NCBI GenBank assembly: GCA_023421505.1
Contig: JAEZTJ010000033.1
Location: 180,020-244,019, forward strand
Length of the DNA stretch: 64,000 nucleotides
From: Bacillota bacterium
GTDB taxonomy: Bacteria > Bacillota > Clostridia > Lachnospirales > Lachnospiraceae
Direction: 5' to 3'
The notes under the pieces are model-generated. The model was given only the letters and a program-made list of their open reading frames with translations, searched no databases and was not told the origin of the DNA. Shown one piece after another: positions 8,403 through 15,218 of this stretch; positions within the stretch are counted from its first letter, which is position 1; the number at the start of each line of letters is the position of its first letter. Both the position numbers and the translations under genes were made by a program.

Positions 8403-8431
8403 AATATACAACAAATCCATAACAAAGTCAA
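8403..8431 (-). promoter_or_regulatory. Antitoxin RNA promoter
   Basis: Read on the minus strand: TTGACT (8431-8426), a 17-base spacer and TATATT (8408-8403). It is a strong-looking housekeeping promoter facing the toxin gene. Confidence 0.7.
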
Positions 8432-8503
8432 TGTTTAATATATCTCTTCTATATATTTTAAGTAATATACTCAATTGAAAATTTATATTCCTTCCTTCAT
8501 ACT

Positions 8504-8674
8504 TTAAAAGTAGAACCCCCATCCTTCAAAGTGGAATTTACTGTTACATTTCAGCATAAGTATCTCAGTTTGTCCATCCAGGATCTCCTCCGCGATTATA
8601 CATGCCATTTTTACTGAAACAGCATTTCCTATCATTTTATAACCGTCATCCTTCGATATAATTAAAATTGACAT
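8504..8674 (-). pseudogene. Probable C-terminal remnant of a C5-cytosine DNA methyltransferase
   Basis: A 56-codon frame contains GYKMIGNAVSVKMACIIAEEI, which resembles conserved motif X of C5-cytosine methyltransferases (Q/M-I-G-N-A-V-P-V-x-(L/M)-A ... I). In whole enzymes this motif lies near the C-terminus and helps bind S-adenosylmethionine. Here nothing else of the enzyme is present: a stop codon (TAG) directly precedes the ATG in frame, and no catalytic PC motif is seen. A weak GGGG site precedes the ATG, so a short peptide could still be made. I read it as debris of a restriction-modification system inside the tRNA-Lys island. The assignment rests on one motif. Confidence 0.5.
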
Positions 8675-8959
8675 CTAGATACCCCTATTTTAATTATTTA
8701 TTTATACAAAAGTAAAGATTGATGCTGATTCTATTTCCTTATATCTAGAAGCATTATCCTTCTCTCAAAAATTTCCAAACCTAAAATTTCTTTTAATTTG
8801 TTTACCTAAAATGTAAAAACTCATATCATTATCTTTGTCTTCATCTGATATTTTATTATCAATAATATGTAAATTACTGTTGATATATGTTATTTAGAGG
8901 GTTATTATAAAAAAGATAGATATTCAATATTACTTATTTAATGGAGGTTATACTGAGCT
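8675..8959. other. AT-rich intergenic stretch
   Basis: I see no gene, tRNA or convincing hairpin. It should hold the promoter for the plus-strand gene that starts at 8960. Confidence 0.3.
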
Positions 8960-9688
8960 GTGTTAATAGGATTTATCATTTGTATTTTTATTTTTATTTT
9001 AATAAGGAATTCATCTTCTGTAATAAAAGGTAGATTTGGAGAAAAGATCGTTACATCTATTCTTTTAACTTTACCGGAGGATAAATATAAAATCTTAAAT
9101 GATATAATGCTTAAGACAGATTACGGGACTACACAGATTGATCATATCGTCGTATCTGTATATGGTATCTTTGTTATAGAAACGAAAAATTATAAAGGAT
9201 GGATAACAGGTGATGAATTTTCAGAATATTGGACAAAGAATATGTATAAACGTAAGTATCAATTTAGGAATCCATTAAAGCAAAATTATGCACATGTGAT
9301 GGCTTTAAAATCTATCTTAAATCTATCAGAGAATTTCTTTATACCAATTGTCGCTTTTTCAGGAAATGCAGATATAAAAGTTAATACAAGAAAGCCCGTT
9401 GTTTATATTAATGAAATATATCAGGCAATATCAAGCTATCAACAAGAAAAGCTACGTGTAGATGACTTAAATCGAATTGTAGATAATATTTATTTAAAAA
9501 ATATAGTATCAAAAGGTGATAGAAAACAGCATGTAGTAGATATACAAATGAAAGTCAGAGAAAATAATGCTAAAATTAATAGTCATATCTGTCCCAGATG
9601 TGGCGGAAATCTCATACCAAGGAATGGCCGATATGGATATTTTATTGGATGCAGTAATTATCCCAAATGCAAATACACAGTTAAATAA
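8960..9688 (+). CDS. NERD-domain nuclease-like protein with C-terminal topoisomerase-type zinc finger
   Basis: This 242-residue protein has one N-terminal membrane helix (about 2-15) and a NERD domain (about 24-140). The nuclease-like signature is Asp61 (TQIDHIVVS) followed by ETK (Glu74, Lys76), as in PD-(D/E)xK folds. A C-terminal four-cysteine finger (Cys211, Cys214, Cys231, Cys237) has the topoisomerase I style CPRCGG...YGYFIGCSNYPKC. NERD proteins are thought to be DNA-processing nucleases. The start is GTG with a GGAGG site 12 bases upstream, which is rather far. It is inside the tRNA-Lys island, so a role in mobile DNA or defence is possible but unproven. Confidence 0.85.
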   Translation: MLIGFIICIFIFILIRNSSSVIKGRFGEKIVTSILLTLPEDKYKILNDIMLKTDYGTTQIDHIVVSVYGIFVIETKNYKGWITGDEFSEYWTKNMYKRKYQFRNPLKQNYAHVMALKSILNLSENFFIPIVAFSGNADIKVNTRKPVVYINEIYQAISSYQQEKLRVDDLNRIVDNIYLKNIVSKGDRKQHVVDIQMKVRENNAKINSHICPRCGGNLIPRNGRYGYFIGCSNYPKCKYTVK

Positions 9689-9893
9689 TATATACCGGAT
9701 ATGTAAGACTCAACAAACTTAAGTACATAATAAAAGGGAATTATAATAATTTAGCAGAAGCATACCAGAGAGGAATATTAAATTATATACTATGGGCTAA
9801 AGTTGGGCGTGTCCTTCCCAAATTCTCTTACAGAGCAGCGCTAAACTGTCTTTGCAAAAAGCAACATATCTAATTGTTGACATTTACCATTTA
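9689..9893. other. Non-coding stretch before the second toxin-antitoxin relic
   Basis: No gene seen. In a second toxin copy its promoter and N-terminal codons would be here, but nothing similar to 8124-8270 is found, so that part appears deleted. Confidence 0.3.
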
Positions 9894-9943
9894 CTTATAG
9901 CGTTTATCTCCTATGTAGAGTGGGCTAATAAGCATAAAAAAGA
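9894..9943 (+). pseudogene. C-terminal relic of a second holin-like toxin
   Basis: The codons read LIAFISYVEWANKHKKDY. They match the end of the intact toxin (LVALISYIDKDKKHKK), but the start codon, ribosome site and first half are gone. It runs without a stop into the terminator hairpin. The copy cannot make a functional peptide. Confidence 0.65.
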
Positions 9944-10023
9944 CTACCCTATGTACCTTGGCCGGGAATAAGGTAGTCTAACGCCTAGAGGCTGAGTTAT
10001 TTAGTAACTGATAGCCTTTTGTT
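9935..10023 (-). ncRNA. Orphan antitoxin-like antisense RNA
   Basis: The minus-strand promoter (10030-10058), the 5' hairpin (arms around CAGTTACT/AATAACT within GGC...GCC) and the terminator are all conserved relative to the functional copy at 8300-8396, although its own toxin has decayed. A transcript of about 85-90 bases is expected. It may still act on the intact toxin mRNA in trans, or may simply be a leftover. Confidence 0.6.
9941..9979. terminator. Bidirectional terminator of the second toxin-antitoxin copy
   Basis: Arms AGACTACC (9941-9948) and GGTAGTCT (9972-9979) with an A-run to the left. It is the counterpart of 8307-8350, and both arms have changed together (AACTACCC to GACTACC-type), keeping the pairing. 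Confidence 0.65.
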
Positions 10024-10029
10024 AAATAA

Positions 10030-10058
10030 AATATATAACCTATATATAGCAATGTCAA
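10030..10058 (-). promoter_or_regulatory. Promoter of the orphan antitoxin-like RNA
   Basis: On the minus strand: TTGACA (10058-10053), 17 bases, TATATT (10035-10030). This is closer to consensus than the promoter of the intact locus. Confidence 0.7.
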
Positions 10059-10083
10059 TTACTCGCATACCTTAGAATTGGCT

Positions 10084-10159
10084 CTTGGGAAGCAGTCGCT
10101 CCCAAGGTCATGCTGCTATCTCTTGAGCGCCCAAGATGGGTGTTCAATTCGGTGTTTTT
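10084..10159 (+). other. Two stable hairpins of unknown role
   Basis: Hairpin 1: CTTGGG-A-AGC / GCTCCCAAG (about 10085-10105), with a bulged A. Hairpin 2: TTGAGCGCCC / GGGTGTTCAA (about 10122-10146), loop AAGAT, followed by TTCGGTGTTTTTT, which resembles a plus-strand terminator. Together they could be a small RNA or the end of a lost element. Confidence 0.4.
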
Positions 10160-10182
10160 TGGGCAAAAAAATTAGTTATATA

Positions 10183-10245
10183 AAAAAGGAATCCGACGCA
10201 TCAGATTCCCTTAAGTGTTGTCCGAAGACGACCACCGCAGTTCAT
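10183..10245 (-). ncRNA. Candidate small RNA with UUCG-capped hairpin and intrinsic terminator
   Basis: On the minus strand a promoter (10252-10279) is followed by a hairpin closed by C(TTCG)G. The RNA would end with a 9-base stem (GGAATCTGA / TCGGATTCC, 10188-10209), loop TGCG, and a T-run. The arrangement of promoter, short hairpin and terminator resembles the antitoxin RNAs nearby. No toxin frame was found opposite to it. Confidence 0.5.
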
Positions 10246-10251
10246 ATATAA

Positions 10252-10279
10252 AATATACCAATACCTATACATTATTCAA
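10252..10279 (-). promoter_or_regulatory. Putative promoter of the small RNA candidate
   Basis: Minus strand TTGAAT (10279-10274), 16-base spacer, TATATT (10257-10252). Confidence 0.45.
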
Positions 10280-10302
10280 TAAAAAATTAAGACTTTATAA
10301 TT

Positions 10303-10703
10303 TTAATGATTAATGTATGGGATTTCGAAATGATTACAAGTTAATATAAGATCGTCAAGAACAAGCAAAATGACACGTTCTGATCTGGTGAGAGTACTAA
10401 AATTGCCCGTTATTTTTACTGTCAAGTGATGTAAAAACTTACGCCAATTATACTATGATTCGTTTAGAAACCGATAGTAAGTATTCTTTGAGTAAGCTTC
10501 TTCCTTATGCTTAGAGTATAGGAATCTGAGCAGGTTTTGCCTTGAAAAACCAGAAGCAGAAGGAATTGGAATACACTATATGCACTAGCTCCCTGCGCCT
10601 TGCGGGTCCTCGATTTGTTGAGTAGCTTTCCAAGCTTAAGTTCTTTAAAAGCTATAGCGAACTGATTTTCTGAGTTTTCAAAAGTGGTATTTTGGTTTAT
10701 CAT
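10303..10703 (-). pseudogene. Broken IS4-type transposase, N-terminal part
   Basis: The first frame (start 10703) encodes an N-terminal region of the type seen in IS4-like transposases of clostridia (FKELKLGKLLNKSRTRKAQG, then SVFQFLLLLVFQGK). After GK the homology moves to another frame (RFLYSKHKEEAYSKNTYYRF), then meets a TAG stop before YNWRKFL. It continues to LTRSERVILLVLDDLI, where the DD probably corresponds to the first catalytic Asp. It ends soon after, so the catalytic domain is lost. One frameshift, one nonsense codon and a truncation show that it is long inactive. I see no terminal inverted repeats or target duplication. Confidence 0.75.
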
Positions 10704-10965
10704 AAGATTAGCACCTTTCTTTGGTAAACTTTAGGATTGGGATAATCTTATTATACCAGAAAATGGTGATATTTTCATGTAAATACATCAATAAAAATAT
10801 AAAATCTGCTTGTTAAATCAGGCTTTGACCGAATTTTTCAAGAAGGGAAAGTTGAGTTATTAATAATACAAGCCTGAAAACACTTTTACAACATTTATTA
10901 AATTCCATACTAACATTTACTTCCATATGTATTTTTAGTATACTATATACAAGCGGAGGTGTCTT

Positions 10966-12297
10966 ATGGAAGATAATGATATCCAACTTTTTTTCAAAGA
11001 ATATCCTAGATATTATAATAACAGATCTGTGCTTACAAAGATTATGGATTATGAAAAAACATATAATTGTGATATAACATCCTTTAATAATGATTCATTT
11101 ATCGAACTTTTTAAATATAATGACTGGCTTAGCCATGAATCATATAGTCCTTATAAAACAGTAGTCACTAAATATTTATATTTCAAGGGAGCATATGATG
11201 TAGCCAAAAATTTTGCATCACTTACTTATAAAAATATAAGTATATCAAAAAAAAGTAATATGTTTTCAAAGTTTTATTTTATAAATTTTAATGAGTATTC
11301 AAAATATATACAACTATATCTGGAAAGGGCTTCTTTTAGCCCCCAATATATACAGTACAAGTATACTGCTACTTGTATATACTTAATCTGGATAGGATTA
11401 TCATTGGATGATATTATAAATCTTAAAGTCTCTGATTTTGATGAAAAAAATAAAATATTAAAAGTGAGTAATCATTGTTTAATACCTCACGAAATATCAG
11501 AGGCATTATTATTTTGTAAAAATCATTCAGTCAAAAACGGTATTGATTACTTAATTTATCCCATTTTATCAAAAAGAACCAAGAAATACCAATCATGCAA
11601 ATCTATAAGCTCACTTCTTCTTGAATTTAGTAGGCTAGGCGAAGAGAAAAAATTTGAAGTAAATAAAATACAAACATCCGCCTTGTATGAAAATATTTAT
11701 CTTCAATTATTAATGAAAGAATTAGAGCCATCTCAAAACAATATCAATCGTATTGCAAAAGAACTTAAAGTTGAAATAACCACTAGATTTAAAGATACAT
11801 TTGATGAATGGATAAAATGGGTTCTCTTACGAAAAAGCATTGATGATATCTTGGCTGAGGCGAAAATTATTAAGGAAATAAAAGCATATTGGTCTTATGT
11901 CGAGATTCGAATAGGGCAAAGTGAATATAGAGAATATTTGATAGAAAAATACGGCGGAAAATGTCTAATGTGTTCTGTTAATACAAACGATGTTTTAATT
12001 GCAAGTCATATTAAAGAATTTTCACAATGTATGGGAGAGGAACAGTATGATATCAATAATGGATTGCTTCTTTGTGCTAATCATGACAAATTATTTGATA
12101 GACATTTAATTAGTTTTGATGTTCATGGTTATATAATGATTTCTGATAGTCTATCTAATATTGATATTAATAATTTGAATATTGATAGAGACTTCTGTAT
12201 AGACACCTCATTATATGATGAAAAATACATGGAACATCATAGAAATAAGTACCTACAGCACCTACTGCAAGCAACAAATACATCCAGTGCTAATTAA
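10966..12297 (+). CDS. Integrase-like (non-catalytic) protein fused to an HNH endonuclease domain
   Basis: This 443-residue protein has a helical N-terminal part (about 1-90), a middle part that resembles a tyrosine-recombinase core (about 110-260: YTATCIYLIWIGLSLDDIIN then LKVSDFDEKNKILKV), and a C-terminal HNH domain of the HNH_2 type (about 316-390: Cys333/Cys336, SHIKEF with His348, NNGLLLCANHDKLFD with His373 and Asp378). In active recombinases the first catalytic Arg follows the Gly-Leu of the GLR motif; here it is Ser, and the later LRHT-like site reads IQTSAL, so recombination activity is unlikely. DNA binding by the middle part and cleavage by the HNH part is the likely mode. GGAGGTG precedes the ATG. 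It lies at the tRNA-proximal end of the island. Confidence 0.75.
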   Translation: MEDNDIQLFFKEYPRYYNNRSVLTKIMDYEKTYNCDITSFNNDSFIELFKYNDWLSHESYSPYKTVVTKYLYFKGAYDVAKNFASLTYKNISISKKSNMFSKFYFINFNEYSKYIQLYLERASFSPQYIQYKYTATCIYLIWIGLSLDDIINLKVSDFDEKNKILKVSNHCLIPHEISEALLFCKNHSVKNGIDYLIYPILSKRTKKYQSCKSISSLLLEFSRLGEEKKFEVNKIQTSALYENIYLQLLMKELEPSQNNINRIAKELKVEITTRFKDTFDEWIKWVLLRKSIDDILAEAKIIKEIKAYWSYVEIRIGQSEYREYLIEKYGGKCLMCSVNTNDVLIASHIKEFSQCMGEEQYDINNGLLLCANHDKLFDRHLISFDVHGYIMISDSLSNIDINNLNIDRDFCIDTSLYDEKYMEHHRNKYLQHLLQATNTSSAN

Positions 12298-12342
12298 GTA
12301 CTTAATAACATTTAACTGCTTAATTTCTTAATAATTATCCTG

Positions 12343-12406
12343 TGACCGACTACTGACCGACGATTTTCAATCATTTTATACCCCTTTGACCTACTATTTG
12401 ACCGAC
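12343..12406. repeat. Three TGACCGAC direct repeats near the island end
   Basis: TGACCGAC occurs at 12343-12350, 12354-12361 and 12399-12406; the first two are exactly 11 bases apart. Such short repeats next to an attachment site look like arm-type binding sites of a recombinase, but could also be operator sites of the preceding gene. Confidence 0.45.
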
Positions 12407-12411
12407 AAAAT

Positions 12412-12455
12412 GATAACCTGACCTAGCCCGTACATAATTTCCTAGTCAGGTTATC
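12412..12455 (+). terminator. Terminator after the HNH gene
   Basis: The long arms GATAACCTGACCTAG and CTAGTCAGGTTATC differ by one bulged base and are followed by CATTTTATT. It lies 115 bases past the stop codon. Confidence 0.6.
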
Positions 12456-12554
12456 CATTTTATTAATCTTTATCCAAATTATTTTGAAATCGCAAAATTA
12501 TACCAACAACATGTAATCACATAGATTTCTCCGACTATCGAATTGCCAAAACCC

Positions 12555-12662
12555 CAGGCAAAGAAAAAAAGCACCGACCCCGTAGCTCCTATGTCTACAA
12601 AACCGATACCTTTATAGTGCGCCTCCAGGGACTCGAACCCTGGACACCCTGATTAAGAGTCA
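12555..12662 (-). repeat. Right attachment-site copy spanning the tRNA-Lys 3' half and flank
   Basis: Matches 7862-7967 over the GCACCGACCCCG block, the CTCCTATGTCT block, AAAACCGATACC and the tRNA T-arm (CCTCCAGGGACTCGAACCC), up to the anticodon loop. It includes the 3' part of the intact tRNA gene. Confidence 0.8.
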
Positions 12663-12690
12663 GGTGCTCTACCAACTGAGCTAGAAGCGC
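12618..12690 (-). tRNA. tRNA-Lys (anticodon CTT)
   Basis: The minus strand reads a complete 73-base cloverleaf: acceptor GCGCTTC/GAGGCGC, D-arm AGCTCAGTTGGTAGAGC, anticodon stem CCTGA/TCAGG with loop CTCTTAA (anticodon CTT), and T-arm with GGTTCGAGTCC. The discriminator base is A and CCA is not encoded. It is the integration target of the adjacent island, whose insertion kept the gene whole. Confidence 0.97.
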
Positions 12691-12716
12691 ATTTAATATT
12701 TCCGAACGCAAAAGTT

Positions 12717-12745
12717 ATTATATATAATCTACGGACAAATTGCAA
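12717..12745 (-). promoter_or_regulatory. tRNA-Lys promoter
   Basis: Minus strand TTGCAA (12745-12740), 17-base spacer, perfect TATAAT (12722-12717), ending 26 bases before the tRNA. Confidence 0.75.
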
Positions 12746-12789
12746 GCATTTTTTTGATTTTTTTTAAAAAATATATACTTTTTATTTTG

Positions 12790-12829
12790 AAGGTAAGAAA
12801 ATCCCCTATTTTCAAGGATTTCTTACCTT
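12790..12829 (-). terminator. Terminator downstream of trxA
   Basis: Arms AAGGTAAGAAATCC / GGATTTTCTTACCTT-type with A/T tracts on both sides, 125 bases past the thioredoxin stop and before the tRNA-Lys promoter. Confidence 0.65.
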
Positions 12830-12953
12830 TTAAATTATCTAATTAATGTAATACTTTAATAATTTACATTAATTTCATACAGAATTTAGTATCAAATCGT
12901 TTTATACCAGAATTATAACATATAATAATTTCTATAAATAATATCGAATAACT

Positions 12954-13271
12954 TTATTTATAAGCTTCCAGTTTATCCACCAGTGCCTTTTTAGGTACTG
13001 CTCCCACTATTGTCTCAACTGCAGTACCATTTTTGAAGATTATGAGCGTTGGGATGGACATGACACGATATTTAGAAGCAGTTTCAGAGGACTCATCTAC
13101 ATTTAACTTACCTATTTTGAAAATTCCTGCATATTCTTCAGCCAACTCTGATACGATCGGGGCTACCATTTTGCAGGGTCCGCACCAGTCTGCATAAAAA
13201 TCAACCAATACAGGGATGTCCGATTCTAAAGCCTCTTTTTGAAAATTAGCATCTGTAAATTGAAAAGCCAT
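12954..13271 (-). CDS. trxA: Thioredoxin
   Basis: This 105-residue protein is of normal thioredoxin length and carries the active site DWCGPCK (Cys30, Cys33), the cis-proline segment SIPTLIIFKNG and the usual C-terminal helix. It is a cytoplasmic disulfide reductase that serves ribonucleotide reductase, peroxiredoxins and stress repair and is itself reduced by thioredoxin reductase, which is not in this window. GGAGGA lies before the ATG. It has its own terminator and seems to be a single-gene unit between tRNA-Lys and a short unidentified gene. Confidence 0.96.
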   Translation of the reverse strand: MAFQFTDANFQKEALESDIPVLVDFYADWCGPCKMVAPIVSELAEEYAGIFKIGKLNVDESSETASKYRVMSIPTLIIFKNGTAVETIVGAVPKKALVDKLEAYK

Positions 13272-13417
13272 TGATATTCCTCCATTCTTTTAATTGAGCC
13301 GCTGAACAATTTCCTCAGCATGTCTCTATTCTTTATCCTTTTTAATAGTATCTCTATTCCTAAATTAATTATGTGGTAAATGATATCACATTCAAATATC
13401 ATTTAAAAGAACTCTCG

Positions 13418-13558
13418 TTATTTTTTCTTTTTTTTCATTGAACTATTTAGTATTCCCTCTACTTCATCCCAGGAAGCTTTTAACTTCATGATTTTTCTGT
13501 CAAAATTACGATTGCCGCCGGTTACTTTGGCTACCTTGAACTTCCAATTCTTTTTCAT
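13418..13558 (-). CDS. Short basic protein, 46 residues
   Basis: The frame reads MKKNWKFKVAKVTGGNRNFD, then a short amphipathic stretch (KLKASWDEVEGILNSS) and a run of five lysines before the stop. The ribosome site is weak (GGGTG about 8 bases before the ATG). It lies between trxA and trmB on their strand. The composition looks like a small nucleic-acid- or ribosome-binding protein, but I do not recognise a family, and a frame this short could arise by chance. The absence of overlap and the coherent helix support it modestly. Confidence 0.4.
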   Translation of the reverse strand: MKKNWKFKVAKVTGGNRNFDRKIMKLKASWDEVEGILNSSMKKKKK

Positions 13559-13637
13559 CCGGGCACCCACTTATTCCGTTTCTATTAGTTTATGATCAAA
13601 TCAATCAGTTAGCACCCTATTTTAAATTTATAATTTA

Positions 13638-14273
13638 TTATCTGAAAGCAACCAGTCTGCAAATTGGATTCCCTTTTGCAACGAATTTTTCTTCATATTC
13701 CGTCATGACATTTCCCTGTAAGTACTCACTATTATGCAGATCGTATGTCACTTCATTAAGCTCCCAGCCGGCAAGTTTAACCTCTTCCAGAGAAAAATCA
13801 AATAGCTCCCGGTTATCTGTCTTAAATATAACCTCCCCTTCCTTCTTTAAGCAGGCGTCATAACGCTTAAAGAATTCTTTTGAGGTTAATCTTCTTCTGG
13901 CATGACGATCCTTTGGCCAAGGATCAGAAAAATTTAAATAAATTCTTGATACTTCTTCCTGTCCAAAAATATTATTTAGGTATTCGGCATCAAAACGTAT
14001 AAAATATAAATTAGTTAACTCCGTCTCCTGTCTTTTTTCTAATGCACGAAGCAATACGCTTGAATATTTCTCAATACCAATATAATTTACCTTCGGATTC
14101 ATGGCAGCCAGCTGCATAATGAATTTCCCTTTCCCCATACCAATCTCTACATGTATAGGATGATCGTTCTGAAATAAATCTCTCCACTTTCCCTTATACT
14201 GCTCCGGTTCATGGATAACATAGTCATTAGCCGCTACCGTTTCCCTTGACCCTTGTATATTTCTAAGTCTCAT
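13638..14273 (-). CDS. trmB: tRNA (guanine-N7-)-methyltransferase
   Basis: This 211-residue SAM-dependent enzyme makes m7G at position 46 of tRNA variable loops. Visible are the SAM-binding IHVEIGMGKGKFI, the family motif YLNFSDPWPKDRHARRRLT with the RNA-contacting basic run, and the C-terminal MTEYEEKFVAKGNPI. The start is taken at 14273 (MRLRNIQG) because AAGGAGA lies 7 bases before that ATG and TrmB proteins usually begin there; an in-frame ATG seven codons upstream lacks a ribosome site. It seems to be a monocistronic housekeeping gene. Confidence 0.93.
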   Translation of the reverse strand: MRLRNIQGSRETVAANDYVIHEPEQYKGKWRDLFQNDHPIHVEIGMGKGKFIMQLAAMNPKVNYIGIEKYSSVLLRALEKRQETELTNLYFIRFDAEYLNNIFGQEEVSRIYLNFSDPWPKDRHARRRLTSKEFFKRYDACLKKEGEVIFKTDNRELFDFSLEEVKLAGWELNEVTYDLHNSEYLQGNVMTEYEEKFVAKGNPICRLVAFR

Positions 14274-14492
14274 TGGGCTTCTCCTTATCATCAATTTTAA
14301 CTACAAAACCCTTCTGGTCCCTTACTATTATAAATATTTTAGATTGATTCGTCAATCAATCTAAGCCTTAATCTCTTCGCTTTAATCACATCATTGACAT
14401 TCGTAAAATCTTGAGATTTCGATTTTCTCCTATTCCAAATATACGATGCTTGTAGTATACTATAAGAAATTTAATAATCTATGGAGGATTTT

Positions 14493-15110
14493 ATGAAGGT
14501 TATAGCTTTAAACGGAAGCCCTAAGCCGAAGGGAAATACTTATTTAGCACTTAAAACCGTTTGTGATGAACTTGAAAATCAAGGAATCCAAACTGAAATT
14601 ATAAATGTTGGTAATTTAGATATTAAGGGTTGTATTTCTTGTAACAGGTGCAGGGATGGACATTGTCAATTTTCTGATGATGCCTTTCGAGAGATAGTAA
14701 ATAAAGTGTATGCTGCGGATGGTATACTATTAGGCAGCCCAGTTTATTATGCGGGCATTGCAGGTACAATGAAGAGCTTCTTAGATAGGATGTTTTATGC
14801 TAATCAGGGAAGAATGAGGCTCAAAGTGGGTGCTTCTGTAGCAGTCCTTAGACGATCCGGCGGCGTTGCTACCTTTGACCAGCTTAATCATTATTTTCTG
14901 ATCTCTGAGATGATGGTGGCTCCCTCCTATTATTGGAATGCAGTGCATGGAGGCGCCCCCGGGGAGGTTCTAAAAGACGACGAAGGTATCTGCGAACTTA
15001 AGAATCTTGCGAATAATTTGGCTTGGATGCTTAAAATTAAAGAGTTTGGGAAAAAAGCTTATCCCATTCCAAAGCCTGTAGACAGAATTTATACAAACTT
15101 TATACGATAG
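14493..15110 (+). CDS. NADPH-dependent FMN reductase-type flavoprotein
   Basis: This 205-residue flavodoxin-fold protein begins with the phosphate-binding ALNGSPKPKGNT loop. It has a cysteine motif CISCNRCRDGHC as in iron-sulfur flavoproteins and related NAD(P)H:FMN oxidoreductases, followed by GILLGSPVYYAGIAGTMKSF, the usual flavin-binding segment. It probably binds FMN and moves electrons between NAD(P)H and an unknown acceptor. The start is set at 14493 because the GGAGG site overlaps the ATG four codons upstream. It stands alone between trmB (opposite strand) and the carboxypeptidase gene, with which it may share a transcript. Confidence 0.88.
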   Translation: MKVIALNGSPKPKGNTYLALKTVCDELENQGIQTEIINVGNLDIKGCISCNRCRDGHCQFSDDAFREIVNKVYAADGILLGSPVYYAGIAGTMKSFLDRMFYANQGRMRLKVGASVAVLRRSGGVATFDQLNHYFLISEMMVAPSYYWNAVHGGAPGEVLKDDEGICELKNLANNLAWMLKIKEFGKKAYPIPKPVDRIYTNFIR

Positions 15111-15218
15111 TATTTATATTCCATTATCGTTTTGGAACACTATTATAAGGAATACTTTAATATAGGAGCCAAGCCCAAAGGTATTGGCTTACTATTTTAC
15201 TATGGTTTAGGAGGTTTT

